From Acidovorax delafieldii (GTDB taxonomy: Bacteria > Pseudomonadota > Gammaproteobacteria > Burkholderiales > Burkholderiaceae_C), in assembly GCF_007993815.1 (NCBI RefSeq), contig NZ_VJWE01000011.1, positions 1,364,001 through 1,428,000 of the forward strand: 64,000 bases of DNA, in the 5' to 3' direction. This document shows positions 49,967 to 58,629 of this stretch, piece by piece. Both the position numbers and the translations under genes were made by a program. The stretch's first letter is position 1. Each line of letters starts with the position of its first letter. The notes under the pieces were generated by a model. It searched no databases, was not told the DNA's origin, and saw nothing but the letters and a program-made list of their open reading frames with translations.

Positions 49967-51646
49967 ATGACCGACCGCCCGTGGCTGGCCGCCTATCCAC
50001 AAGGTGTTCCCGCAGACATCGACACCACGCAGTACAGCTCCCTTGTGGCGCTCATGGACGAGGCGTTCAAGAAGTACGCCAACCGCGTGGCCTACAGCTT
50101 CATGGGCAAGGACGTGACCTACGCCCAGACCGATTCGCTCTCCAGTGCGTTTGCTGCCTACCTGCAGGGCCTGGGGCTGGTCAAGGGCGACCGCGTGGCC
50201 ATCATGATGCCCAACGTGCCCCAGTACCCTGTGACCGTGGCGGCCGTGCTGCGTGCCGGGTTCGTGGTCGTCAACGTGAACCCGCTGTACACGCCGCGCG
50301 AGCTGGAGCACCAGCTCAAGGATTCGGGCGCCAAGGCCATCGTCATCATCGAGAACTTTGCCACCACGCTGGAGCAGTGCATCGCGCACACGCCCGTCAA
50401 GCACGTGGTGCTGTGCGCCATGGGCGACCAGCTCGGTCTGCTCAAAGGGACCTTGGTCAACTACGTGGTGCGCAACGTCAAGAAGATGGTGCCCGCCTAC
50501 AACCTGCCGGGTGCGGTGCGCTTCAATGACGCCGTGGCCCAGGGCACGCGCGGCACCCTCAAGAAGCCCGACATCAAGCCGGACGACATCGCGCTGCTGC
50601 AGTACACCGGCGGCACCACGGGGGTGAGCAAGGGCGCGGTGCTGTTGCACCGCAACGTGATCGCCAACGTGCTGCAGTCCGAGGCCTGGAACGAGCCCGT
50701 GATGAAGAAGGTGCCGGCGGGCGAGCAGCCCACCAGCATCTGCGCGCTGCCGCTGTACCACATCTTCGCGTTCACGGTGAACATGATGCTGAGCATGCGC
50801 ACGGGCGGCAAGACCATCCTGATCCCCAACCCGCGCGACCTGCCTGCGGTGCTCAAGGAGCTGTCCAAGCACACCTTCCACAGCTTCCCGGCGGTCAACA
50901 CGCTGTTCAACGGCCTGGCCAACCACCCCGATTTCAACACCGTCAACTGGAAGAACCTCAAGGTCTCGGTGGGCGGCGGCATGGCGGTGCAGGGCGCTGT
51001 GGCCAAGCTCTGGCTCGAAAAGACGGGTTGCCCCATCTGCGAAGGGTATGGCCTGTCGGAGACCAGCCCTTCGGCCAGCTGCAACCCCACTACCAGCACC
51101 GAATACACCGGCACCATCGGCGTGCCGCTGCCCAGCACCTCCATGAAGCTGCTGGACGATGAGGGCCGCGAGGTCACCACGCTGGGCGAGCCGGGCGAAA
51201 TCGCCATCAAGGGCCCTCAGGTGATGGCCGGCTACTGGCAGCGCCCCGATGAAACCGCCAAGGTCATGACCGAAGACGGCTACTTCAAGTCGGGCGACAT
51301 CGGCGTGATGGATGCGCGCGGCTTCTTCAAGATCGTGGACCGCAAGAAGGACATGGTGCTGGTCAGCGGCTTCAACGTGTACCCCAACGAGGTCGAAGAA
51401 GTGGTGGCCAACTGCCCTGGCGTGCTCGAATGCGCCGTGGTGGGCGTGCCCGACGAAAAGACGGGCGAAGCCGTGAAGCTCGTGATCGTGAAGAAGGACC
51501 CGGCGCTCACCGAAGCGCAGGTCAAGGAGTTCTGCCGCCACGAGCTCACGGGTTACAAGCAGCCCAAGGTGATCGAGTTCCGCACCGAGCTGCCCAAGAC
51601 CCCGGTGGGCAAAATCCTGCGCCGCGAACTGCGCGACAAGAAGTGA
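49967..51646 (+). CDS. fadD: Long-chain fatty-acid-CoA ligase
   Basis: This 559-residue ANL-superfamily enzyme activates fatty acids with ATP and CoA. The P-loop is LQYTGGTTGVSKGAVLLHR near residue 212, the A5 motif is YGLSETSP, then SGDIGVMD, the hinge-lysine segment DRKKDMVLVSGFNVYPNEVE and the catalytic Lys in TPVGKILRREL. Length and motifs match FadD. ATG 49967 follows AGGAG; the open frame from 49928 has no homology. A strong UUCG-loop terminator follows. Confidence 0.93.
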   Translation: MTDRPWLAAYPQGVPADIDTTQYSSLVALMDEAFKKYANRVAYSFMGKDVTYAQTDSLSSAFAAYLQGLGLVKGDRVAIMMPNVPQYPVTVAAVLRAGFVVVNVNPLYTPRELEHQLKDSGAKAIVIIENFATTLEQCIAHTPVKHVVLCAMGDQLGLLKGTLVNYVVRNVKKMVPAYNLPGAVRFNDAVAQGTRGTLKKPDIKPDDIALLQYTGGTTGVSKGAVLLHRNVIANVLQSEAWNEPVMKKVPAGEQPTSICALPLYHIFAFTVNMMLSMRTGGKTILIPNPRDLPAVLKELSKHTFHSFPAVNTLFNGLANHPDFNTVNWKNLKVSVGGGMAVQGAVAKLWLEKTGCPICEGYGLSETSPSASCNPTTSTEYTGTIGVPLPSTSMKLLDDEGREVTTLGEPGEIAIKGPQVMAGYWQRPDETAKVMTEDGYFKSGDIGVMDARGFFKIVDRKKDMVLVSGFNVYPNEVEEVVANCPGVLECAVVGVPDEKTGEAVKLVIVKKDPALTEAQVKEFCRHELTGYKQPKVIEFRTELPKTPVGKILRRELRDKK

Positions 51647-51674
51647 CGCGGCCTGCTGGCACGTCACAATCCCC

Positions 51675-51697
51675 AGGCGGCTTCGGCCGCCTTTTTT
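51675..51697 (+). terminator. UUCG-tetraloop terminator of fadD
   Basis: GGCGGC (51676-51681) pairs with GCCGCC (51686-51691) around TTCG, followed by six T. It is a canonical stable tetraloop terminator 29 bases after the stop. Confidence 0.93.
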
Positions 51698-51764
51698 GCG
51701 ACCGCGCTGCCCAGGGTGGCGCGGGTGTTTTGTGGCCCCATGACATGACCCCAAGGACCTTTGC

Positions 51765-52517
51765 ATGAGCACTGCCATCCTGAGTGCGCTGCCCGAAGAA
51801 CAGAGCTCGCTGGTGCAACAGCTGGCGCACCCGCAGCGGCTGATGCACGCTGGCCGCGCGTTCTGGCGCGGAGAGCTGCACGACCGCCCGGTGGTGCTGG
51901 CGCTGTCGGGCATCGGCAAGGTGGCTGCTGCCACCACGGCCACAGCCTTGATCGAACATTTTGGGGTGGCGCGCATCGTCTTCACGGGCGTCGCGGGTGG
52001 TGTCGGCGATGGGGTGTACCGGGGCGATGTGGTGGTGGCGCAAGACTATGTGCAGCACGACATGGATGCCTCGCCGCTGTTCCCTCGGTGGGAGCTGCCG
52101 GGATACGCACGCACCCGCCTGGCGTGCGATCCGGTACTGACTGCTATGCTTTTGGAAGCTGCCAACCTATGCGTCACTGGCGCAAGCAGCCTCTGGGGCT
52201 TGAAAAATATCCATGGGGGTGCCCACCAGGCGCACCAGGGCCTGGTGGCCAGCGGCGATCGTTTTGTGGCCACCGCACAAGAGTCCGAGCGCCTGTGCAC
52301 CGCCCTGCGCGCGGCCGGGCACGATGTGCTGGCCGTGGAGATGGAGGGTGCCGCCGTCGCCCAGGTGTGCCATGACTACAGCCTGCCCTTTGCCGCGGTG
52401 CGCACCATCTCCGACCGCGCCGACGACGACGCCCACGGCGACTTCGCCCAATTCGTGCAGACCGTGGCCAGTCGGTACGCCGAGCACATGGTGCTGTCGT
52501 TTTTACAAAAACTATGA
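51765..52517 (+). CDS. mtnN: 5'-methylthioadenosine/S-adenosylhomocysteine nucleosidase with insert
   Basis: This 250-residue nucleosidase cleaves adenine from MTA and SAH. The acid residue is in SALPEEQ near residue 11, the ribose-binding segment is VEMEGAA near residue 196 and the catalytic aspartate is in SDRADDD. It is about 20 residues longer than the E. coli enzyme, because repeat R4 encodes residues 127-149. The last residues and the stop codon lie in repeat R5. Members of this family vary, so the exact substrate is inferred. Confidence 0.85.
   Translation: MSTAILSALPEEQSSLVQQLAHPQRLMHAGRAFWRGELHDRPVVLALSGIGKVAAATTATALIEHFGVARIVFTGVAGGVGDGVYRGDVVVAQDYVQHDMDASPLFPRWELPGYARTRLACDPVLTAMLLEAANLCVTGASSLWGLKNIHGGAHQAHQGLVASGDRFVATAQESERLCTALRAAGHDVLAVEMEGAAVAQVCHDYSLPFAAVRTISDRADDDAHGDFAQFVQTVASRYAEHMVLSFLQKL
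52144..52210 (+). repeat. Palindromic repeat copy R4, inside mtnN
   Basis: It begins TATGCTTTTGGAAGCTGC and ends ACTGGCGCAAGCAGCC plus GGGGCTTGAAAAAT, the same order of blocks as the other copies but more diverged. It is in frame with mtnN and adds a segment that is absent from homologues. Confidence 0.6.
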
Positions 52518-52561
52518 AATTGATAGCGGCTAAGGCTTTTTGCACTAGCGCTTGCGGCAGA
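52511..52561 (+). repeat. Palindromic repeat copy R5 at the mtnN stop codon
   Basis: It starts with the 15-mer TATGAAATTGATAGC (shared exactly with R3) and ends ACTAGCGCTTGCGGCAG. The mtnN stop codon TGA at 52515-52517 lies inside it, so the repeat sets the protein's C-terminus. Confidence 0.75.
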
Positions 52562-52640
52562 TTGCTCCTCTAAAGAGGACTCCGACGCATGCCATTTGCC
52601 ACAATGCTCTAAACCGGCGCAACGCTCTACCAGCGCCACC

Positions 52641-52702
52641 GCGGAACCGGCTTTGCCGGGCCGCTGGAGGCGTCTCCCCTCGGGGGGAAGGCGCGCAGCG
52701 CC
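52641..52702. repeat. GC-rich hairpin element between mtnN and corA
   Basis: It contains a nested hairpin GCGG-AA-CCGGC-TTT-GCCGG-G-CCGC (52641-52664) and a second one GGCGC-GCA-GCGCC (52690-52702). It lies just past the corA stop and could act as an extragenic hairpin or transcript end. No T-run follows. Only one copy is seen in the window. Confidence 0.5.
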
Positions 52703-52711
52703 ACAGGGGGG

Positions 52712-53698
52712 CTACTTCAGCCAGCCCCGTTTGCGGAAGTACCACATGGGCCCGAGCGCGCTGGCCAGCATCAGGCCCAGCGCATACGGGTAGCCCAGCG
52801 ACCAGTCCAGTTCGGGCATGAACTTGAAGTTCATGCCGTACACGCTGGCGATCAGCGTGGGCGGCAGCAAGGCAACGCTGGCCACCGAGAAGATCTTGAT
52901 GATCTTGTTCTGGTTGATGTTGATGAAACCGACCGTGGCGTCCATCAAGAAGTTGATCTTGTCGAACAGGAACGCTGTGTGGTTGTCCAGCGACTCGATG
53001 TCGCGCAGGATCTGGCGGGCTTCCTCGAACTGCTCGGAGTTGAGCATCTTGGAGCGCATCATGAAGCTCACGGCGCGGCGGGTGTCCATCACGTTGCGGC
53101 GGATGCGGCCGTTCAAGTCTTCCTGGCGCGCGATGGCGGCCAGCACCTCGCCGGCGCGGGTGTCGGTCACGTCGCCCGCCAGCACCTGTTTGCTCACGGC
53201 CTCCAGCTCGTCGTAGATGTTCTCCAGCGTGTCGGCCGAATATTCGGCGTCGGCGTCGAACAGCTTGAGCAGCACTTCCTTGGCATCTTCGATGAGGCCG
53301 GGCGCGCGGCGCGCGCGCATGCGCAGCAGGCGGAACACGGGCACGTCTTCATCGTGGATGGAGAACAGCACGCCCCGGCTTTTCAGGTTGGTGTTGTGCT
53401 GGTTCAGGATGAAGGCCACGCGCACCGAACGGGGGTCTTCGTCGTCATCGATCAAGAAGTCGCTGCGGATGTGCAGCTCGCCGTTGTCTTCCTCGTAGAA
53501 GCGGGCGGATTCCTCGATGTCCTCGTCCATCGCATCCTCGGGGATGGACAGGCCGTAGTGCTGCTTGATCCAACGCTTCTCTTCGAGCGTGGGGGCTTCC
53601 AGGTCCACCCAGATCGGCTGGAACTTGGTCAGCTCTTCCAGGGACTCGATTTCTTCCTGGAACAGCCGGCCATTGGCGAGCGTAAAGATGTTGAGCAT
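52712..53698 (-). CDS. corA: CorA-family magnesium/cobalt transporter
   Basis: This 328-residue channel has a large acidic N-terminal cytoplasmic domain (ERKR-type charged helices, IPEDAMDEDIEESARFYEE near residue 55) and two C-terminal membrane helices. The selectivity motif GMN is at residues 288-290 in SVYGMNFKFMPEL. The last residues FRKRGWLK are the basic sensor tail. It is monocistronic by spacing. Confidence 0.94.
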   Translation of the reverse strand: MLNIFTLANGRLFQEEIESLEELTKFQPIWVDLEAPTLEEKRWIKQHYGLSIPEDAMDEDIEESARFYEEDNGELHIRSDFLIDDDEDPRSVRVAFILNQHNTNLKSRGVLFSIHDEDVPVFRLLRMRARRAPGLIEDAKEVLLKLFDADAEYSADTLENIYDELEAVSKQVLAGDVTDTRAGEVLAAIARQEDLNGRIRRNVMDTRRAVSFMMRSKMLNSEQFEEARQILRDIESLDNHTAFLFDKINFLMDATVGFININQNKIIKIFSVASVALLPPTLIASVYGMNFKFMPELDWSLGYPYALGLMLASALGPMWYFRKRGWLK

Positions 53699-53920
53699 GG
53701 GCTCACTCCCTTGTTTTTTGGCGTCTGCGGTGTGGGGGTAGGGGTGCTTTCAACCCCACAGCAGTCAAATGCGCCGGGAGCTGAAAGCTACCAACTCGGG
53801 TAGGTTTCCAAGGAGCTGTCTCCGTAAAAATTAGGCAAGCGGCGGATTATGGCACCGGGCGATGATCTCGCCGGTCCGGCGGGGGGCATGGAAGGGGGCT
53901 GGGGCCCTGCCAACAGGCTC
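53699..53920. other. Gap between corA and udg-like genes, no gene seen
   Basis: These 222 bases hold the corA promoter region and the tail end of the eamA-tsaB-rimI-udg operon. No clear terminator or motif is seen. Confidence 0.3.
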
Positions 53921-54715
53921 TCAGCCCTCGGCCTCGGCACTGCGCACCATGGCCAGCGCCCGGCACAGGTCGGCCCAGGCGGCGGCCTTGTTGTCCTGCG
54001 AGCGCAGCAAAAAGGCGGGGTCGTAGGTCACCACCGCCGGGCACCCGGCCAGCACATGCGGACCTGCGCGCAGGCGGCCCAGGGGCTCGGTGCGGCCCAG
54101 CGCCGCGCGTGCCGCCACATGGCCCAGCACCAGCACCATGGCGGGCTGCAGGTGGGCCACGGTGTCGGCAAGGGTGGCCGGGATATCGGCGCTGGCTTCC
54201 GTGCCGGGCGCAGACCGTTCCAGCGCCGCCATGAACACGCGCGGGTGCCGGTGCAATTGCATGGCCCGCAGCATGTTGTCGAGCAGGCGGCCCGCATCGC
54301 CACCCAGGGGCTCGGCGGGCGTCATGCTCTCGGCCACGATGAGCCAGCCCCGGCCCAATCCCGCAGGTGTCTGCGCCGGGTCGGCGGTGGGGTAGAGCGC
54401 CTGTGCCGGGTGCAGGCGCAGGGCGGGCGTGGCCGTGCCTGTGGTGGCCGGTGCAGGAGCGGGCGGTGCGCTGCGGCTGGTGGTGTGGGCCTGGGGCGCT
54501 GGGTGACGTTCGGCAGGCGCGGGGGACGGCGCGGGAGAGGGCGCCTGGGGTTGTGCGCGCGGCGGCGCGACGGCAGGTGCCGCCACGGCCGCAGGGGCGG
54601 AAGGAGCGCTTGCCGGGGGCTGCGCCGTGGCCTCCTGGGCGGGTGAGGGGGCCCACACGGTGACGCCCATTTCTTGCAGCATGGCGCGCTGTCGCGCATC
54701 GAGGTGGAGGCTCAT
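53921..54715 (-). CDS. Uracil-DNA glycosylase-like protein, degenerate
   Basis: This 264-residue protein has a Pro/Ala-rich low-complexity region at about residues 25-100 and a C-terminal domain related to family 4/5 uracil-DNA glycosylases. The usual motif GEAPG appears as AESMTPAE, and the usual HPS loop appears as VTYDPAFLLR. The cysteines that bind the iron-sulphur cluster in family 4 are missing. It may be inactive or have changed its substrate. It ends the eamA-tsaB-rimI operon, a context in which such genes are common. Confidence 0.7.
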   Translation of the reverse strand: MSLHLDARQRAMLQEMGVTVWAPSPAQEATAQPPASAPSAPAAVAAPAVAPPRAQPQAPSPAPSPAPAERHPAPQAHTTSRSAPPAPAPATTGTATPALRLHPAQALYPTADPAQTPAGLGRGWLIVAESMTPAEPLGGDAGRLLDNMLRAMQLHRHPRVFMAALERSAPGTEASADIPATLADTVAHLQPAMVLVLGHVAARAALGRTEPLGRLRAGPHVLAGCPAVVTYDPAFLLRSQDNKAAAWADLCRALAMVRSAEAEG

Positions 54716-54769
54716 ACAGAAAGAAAACAGGCCATCGGTGGTTCAGCAGGGTCGGGGTGCGGCGTGGGG

Positions 54770-55270
54770 TCAGAGCGCCAGGCTCATGACCACGGCGTCT
54801 TCGCGTTGCCCGTGCGCGGCGGGGTAGTAGCGCTTGCGGTCGCCCACGCGGCGGAATCCATGGGTCTGGTAAATCTGCTGGGCGCGCAGGTTGCTCGCCC
54901 GCACCTCCAGCCACAGCCATTGTGCCCCGCGCCCGCGTGACCACAGGGCCAGGGCGTCCAGCAGCACGCGGGCCCAGCCCTGGCGCTGGTATTCGGGGGT
55001 GACGGTGATGTTGAGCAGGTGCACTTCATCCACCCCCAGCATGGCCACAAAGTAGCCCAGCAGGTGGTCGTCCGCCATCAGCAGCTGCGCCTCGTAGCCA
55101 GACGCCAGCGCGTCGGTGAAGTTGCCACGGGTCCAGGGGTGCGAATAGGCGCGCTGCTCCACCGCCAGCACGGCATCCAGCCGGGCCAGGGTCAGTGTCT
55201 CGAAGCGCGCCTCGGGGCGGGCGGGGCTGGCGCCGGGCGGCAATGCAGAAGAAGTGGGCAGTGCGCTCAT
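54770..55270 (-). CDS. rimI: Ribosomal-protein alanine N-acetyltransferase (RimI)
   Basis: This 166-residue GNAT acetyltransferase should acetylate the N-terminal Ala of ribosomal protein bS18. The acetyl-CoA motif is VTPEYQRQGWARVLLDALA and the substrate part includes EQRAYSHPWTRGNF near residue 37. The last residues ERYYP-type loop reads DRKRYYPAAHGQREDAVVMSL. I chose ATG 55270; GTG 55288 is a possible earlier start. It lies just after tsaB, as in many genomes. Confidence 0.9.
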   Translation of the reverse strand: MSALPTSSALPPGASPARPEARFETLTLARLDAVLAVEQRAYSHPWTRGNFTDALASGYEAQLLMADDHLLGYFVAMLGVDEVHLLNITVTPEYQRQGWARVLLDALALWSRGRGAQWLWLEVRASNLRAQQIYQTHGFRRVGDRKRYYPAAHGQREDAVVMSLAL

Positions 55271-55291
55271 GGGGGATTCATTCACCACATC

Positions 55292-56005
55292 TCAGGGAGT
55301 GGCCGCCGCCTGGGCGGTGCGCAGCGCGGCACGTTCGGCGGTGGTTTGCGCCACTTTATCGCGGATGTAGCGCGGCAGGGCATCGCCCGCTGCCACGGCA
55401 TGGCCCGCCGCCATCAGGGCGGGCGCCAGGCGCAGCAGGGCCGTGGCGGTGGGCAGGGCCGTGACGTGTGGCGCGGTGGGCGCCAGCCGGTCGCCATAGG
55501 GCGCGCCGGCATTGCCTGCCACCGTCCAGCCTGTGGGCGGCTGCACCGATTCGGGTGCACCCAGGCCGAAGTCCTCGTCCGCCTGCCAGCGGGCTTCGGC
55601 GGGCAGCCACTCGCAGCGCGCGTGGTAGACCTCGTCCATGCGCGCATCCAGCACCGCCACCACCTGCGTGCAGCCGTGTTGCTGGCGGGCCTCCTCGGCC
55701 ACGGCCAGCAGGGTGTCCACCGGCAGCACGGGCACTCCCTGTCCGCCCTTGGCACCAAAGGCCAGGCCCTGGGCCACGGCGCAGGCGGTGCGCAGCCCGG
55801 TGAAAGAGCCGGGGCCACGCCCGAACACCACCGCGTCCAAGGTGTCGAACGTCAGGCCCGCCTGCGCCATCAGCGCGCGCACCGCAGGGATCAGCGCCGC
55901 CGAGGCCTGCGCGCCCCCGGGCCCCCGGTGCTGCCAGACCCCATCGCCATGCTGCACAGCGATGGAGAGGGTGTCGGTACTGGTGTCAAAGGCAAGCAGA
56001 TTCAT
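55292..56005 (-). CDS. tsaB: tRNA N6-threonylcarbamoyladenosine biosynthesis protein TsaB
   Basis: This 237-residue actin-like ATPase-fold protein supports TsaD in making t6A37 on ANN-decoding tRNAs. Family marks are NLLAFDTSTDTLSIAV at the start, VVFGRGPGSFTGLRTACAVAQGLA near residue 70 and ARMDEVYHA. The frame extends upstream to 56167, but ATG 56005 gives the family start. A Sua5-type gene for the first t6A step is at the window end. Confidence 0.92.
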   Translation of the reverse strand: MNLLAFDTSTDTLSIAVQHGDGVWQHRGPGGAQASAALIPAVRALMAQAGLTFDTLDAVVFGRGPGSFTGLRTACAVAQGLAFGAKGGQGVPVLPVDTLLAVAEEARQQHGCTQVVAVLDARMDEVYHARCEWLPAEARWQADEDFGLGAPESVQPPTGWTVAGNAGAPYGDRLAPTAPHVTALPTATALLRLAPALMAAGHAVAAGDALPRYIRDKVAQTTAERAALRTAQAAATP

Positions 56006-56051
56006 GGGCAGGGTCGGGAGGTATGGGGTGGCGCGGCGGGGACAAAGGCGC

Positions 56052-57032
56052 TCAGGACGCCGCTTTGGCAGCGGCTGCGGGGGCCTGGCTTTTGCGCAGC
56101 ACCCCCACGAGGATACCGGCGGTGACCAGCAGCAGGCCGGCCACCAGGTTCCAGTGCATCGGCTCATCCAGAAACACCACTGCCCCGATGGCCGACAGGC
56201 CGGGCACCAGGGCCGTGATCATGGTGGAGCGCACGGGGCCATAGTGCTGGATCATGCGCGTGAAGCCAATGCCCGAGACCACCACGGAGCCCCCGCCCTG
56301 GAACAGCATCTGGAACGCGATCTCGCTCCACGGCGCCTGGGCCAGATGGCTGGTGACTGCACCCAGCCAGACCAGCAGCGCATAGCTGGGCAGGTACACC
56401 ATGCAGGCAAACGCGGTGATGGCGATGGTGGCCTGCACCGCATCGACCGCGTGGCGCCGTGCCAGCACGCTGTAGGTGGCCCAGGACGATGCGGCCAGCA
56501 TGAACAGCAGGTCGCCCTTCCACACGTCCCCGCCCGAAAACGCCGCCAGCAGGCTGCGCCCGCCCACCAGCAGGTCGCCCGCCACGATCAGCGCCAGGCC
56601 GGCAGCGCGCAACGGCGTGATGTGGTCGCGCAGCAGCCAGGCGGCCAGCAGCGCCGTCCACAGTGGCAGGCTGCCCGGCATGAGCACCGCCGCATGGGTG
56701 GCTGGTGCATGGAAGAACCCTGAATAGGCCAGCAGCGCGTACAGCAGCCCGCCAAAGCTGCCCAGCAGCGCCGTGGTGCGCAAGGGCAGGGGCGAGATGC
56801 CCGCCAGGCTGGACGCCGGTGCCGAGGCCCCCGGCGCCGCGTGGCGCCGTCGCACGATCCACCAGCCCCAGGGCAGCAACACCAGGCTGGCGCCCACGAT
56901 GCGCAGCAGCGCAATGTCGAACGGGGTGAGCGTGCGCTGGGCTGAGGCGCGGGCGATGATGATGAAGCCCGTCCAGATGGTGACGGTGACCACGGCCGCC
57001 AGCAGGCCGATGGTGCGGGGAGAAAAACGCAT
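56052..57032 (-). CDS. EamA/DMT-family transporter
   Basis: This 326-residue inner-membrane protein has ten hydrophobic segments in two EamA repeats (ALLAYSGFFHAPATHAAVLM near residue 105 and FLDEPMHWNLVAGLLLVTAG near the end). The substrate is unknown; amino acids or metabolites are typical of the family. The frame is open far upstream and antisense to dacB, but ATG 57032 fits a start with a basic N-terminus. It is the first gene of an operon with tsaB, rimI and the udg-like gene. Confidence 0.82.
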   Translation of the reverse strand: MRFSPRTIGLLAAVVTVTIWTGFIIIARASAQRTLTPFDIALLRIVGASLVLLPWGWWIVRRRHAAPGASAPASSLAGISPLPLRTTALLGSFGGLLYALLAYSGFFHAPATHAAVLMPGSLPLWTALLAAWLLRDHITPLRAAGLALIVAGDLLVGGRSLLAAFSGGDVWKGDLLFMLAASSWATYSVLARRHAVDAVQATIAITAFACMVYLPSYALLVWLGAVTSHLAQAPWSEIAFQMLFQGGGSVVVSGIGFTRMIQHYGPVRSTMITALVPGLSAIGAVVFLDEPMHWNLVAGLLLVTAGILVGVLRKSQAPAAAAKAAS

Positions 57033-57122
57033 CGGGCGATTATCGGCGCCCACCGCAGGCCGTGCTGGCGCTGGGTGCAAAGCGGCGCTTGGTGCAGGTG
57101 CGCGGGCGATAGACTCCCCGCC

Positions 57123-58598
57123 ATGTTGTCTGTTTCTGCTCTTTGGCGCCGCCGTGTGCTGCGTGGTGTGGTGGGTTGGGGTGCTGCGTGGCTGGTGGCT
57201 GCGGGTGGGGTGGGCTCGGCGGGGGCGCAGACGGCGGCACCCGCCGCGGGCACTCTGCCGCTCGAGGTGGAGGCCGCCCTGGCACGCACCAAATTGCCGC
57301 GCGAGTCCCTGTCGGTGATGGTGGTGGACGCGCAAGCTACCGGCAAGGCCAGCCCGCGCCTTGCGCACCGTGCCCAGGTGCCGGTGAACCCCGCGTCGGT
57401 GATGAAGCTGGTGACCACCTATGCAGCGCTGGAACAGCTGGGCCCCGCCTATGTCTGGAACACGCCGGTGTATGTGCAAGGTACGGTGCAGGACGGCAGC
57501 CTGCGCGGCAATGTGTACATCCAGGGCCAGGGCGATCCCAAGCTGGTCATGGAGCGGCTGTGGCTGCTGATGCGGCGACTGCAGGGCCAGGGCATCCAGG
57601 TCATCGTGGGCGACATCGTGCTGGACCGCACGGCGTTCGATGTGCCCGACCAGGACCCGGCGCGGTTTGATGGCGAGCCGCTGCGGCCCCATAACGCATC
57701 CCCCGAGGCCCTGCTGCTGAATTACAAGTCGTCGGTGATGACCTTTGTGCCCGATGCGGCCGCGGGCTTGGCGCGCATCCAGTACGACCCGCCACTGGCC
57801 GGAGTGCAGCGCCAGCCCACCGTGGCGCTGGCGGCGCCGGGCGCGGATTGTGGGGACTGGCGTACTGCCCTGCGTGCGGAGTTGTCGGACCCCTCGAAGG
57901 TGTCGTTCCAGGGCGTGTACCCCGCTGCCTGTGGCGAACGCGTGTGGCCGGTGGCGGCGGCCGACCCGCGCGGCTTTGCGGCGCGGGCGGTGGAGGGCAT
58001 GTGGCGCGATCTGGGCGGCAAGCTCACGGGCAGCGTGCGAGACGGCAAGGTGCCCCCGGGCCTCAAGCCCGCGTTTGTGGTCACATCCCCCGCACTGTCC
58101 GAGGTGGTGCGCGACGTGAACAAGTACAGCAACAACGTGATGGCGCAGCAGGTCTTTCTGACCCTGGCGCTGCAAAAAAACGGCGTGGCCACGTTCGACG
58201 GCGCCCGCGAGGTGCTGCGCCAGTGGTGGCAGGCCCGCGTGGGCGATGCGGACTTGCCGCAAGTAGACAACGGCGCCGGGCTCAGCCGCGATGCGCGCCT
58301 GACGGCGCAGGCCTTGGCCCGCATGCTGCAGGTGGCCTGGGTATCGCCCGTGATGCCGGAACTGGTGGCGTCGCTGCCGATCACGGGGGTGGATGGCACG
58401 CTGCGCCGCAGCCAGAGCCGGGCGGGCACCGCCCACCTCAAGACAGGCAGCCTGCGCGACGTGATGGCTGTGGCGGGCTATGTGCATGCCGCCAGCGGGC
58501 GCCGCTATGTGCTGGTGGCGGTGGTCAACCACCCCAACGCAGGGGCTGCGCGGCCCGTGCTCGACAGCCTCATCGACTGGACGGCACGTGAGCAGTGA
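57123..58598 (+). CDS. dacB: D-alanyl-D-alanine carboxypeptidase/endopeptidase (PBP4 type)
   Basis: This 491-residue class C penicillin-binding protein trims peptidoglycan peptides. It has a signal peptide of about 35 residues. The three active-site motifs are SxxK in NPASVMKLVTT near residue 95, SxN in YSNNVMAQQ near residue 336 and KTG in AHLKTGSLRD near residue 440. The middle insert domain typical of DacB is present. ATG 57123 is preceded by only a weak Shine-Dalgarno. Confidence 0.93.
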   Translation: MLSVSALWRRRVLRGVVGWGAAWLVAAGGVGSAGAQTAAPAAGTLPLEVEAALARTKLPRESLSVMVVDAQATGKASPRLAHRAQVPVNPASVMKLVTTYAALEQLGPAYVWNTPVYVQGTVQDGSLRGNVYIQGQGDPKLVMERLWLLMRRLQGQGIQVIVGDIVLDRTAFDVPDQDPARFDGEPLRPHNASPEALLLNYKSSVMTFVPDAAAGLARIQYDPPLAGVQRQPTVALAAPGADCGDWRTALRAELSDPSKVSFQGVYPAACGERVWPVAAADPRGFAARAVEGMWRDLGGKLTGSVRDGKVPPGLKPAFVVTSPALSEVVRDVNKYSNNVMAQQVFLTLALQKNGVATFDGAREVLRQWWQARVGDADLPQVDNGAGLSRDARLTAQALARMLQVAWVSPVMPELVASLPITGVDGTLRRSQSRAGTAHLKTGSLRDVMAVAGYVHAASGRRYVLVAVVNHPNAGAARPVLDSLIDWTAREQ

Positions 58599-58629
58599 AT
58601 AATCGCTGCTGCCCTGCGTTTTCCCCACC

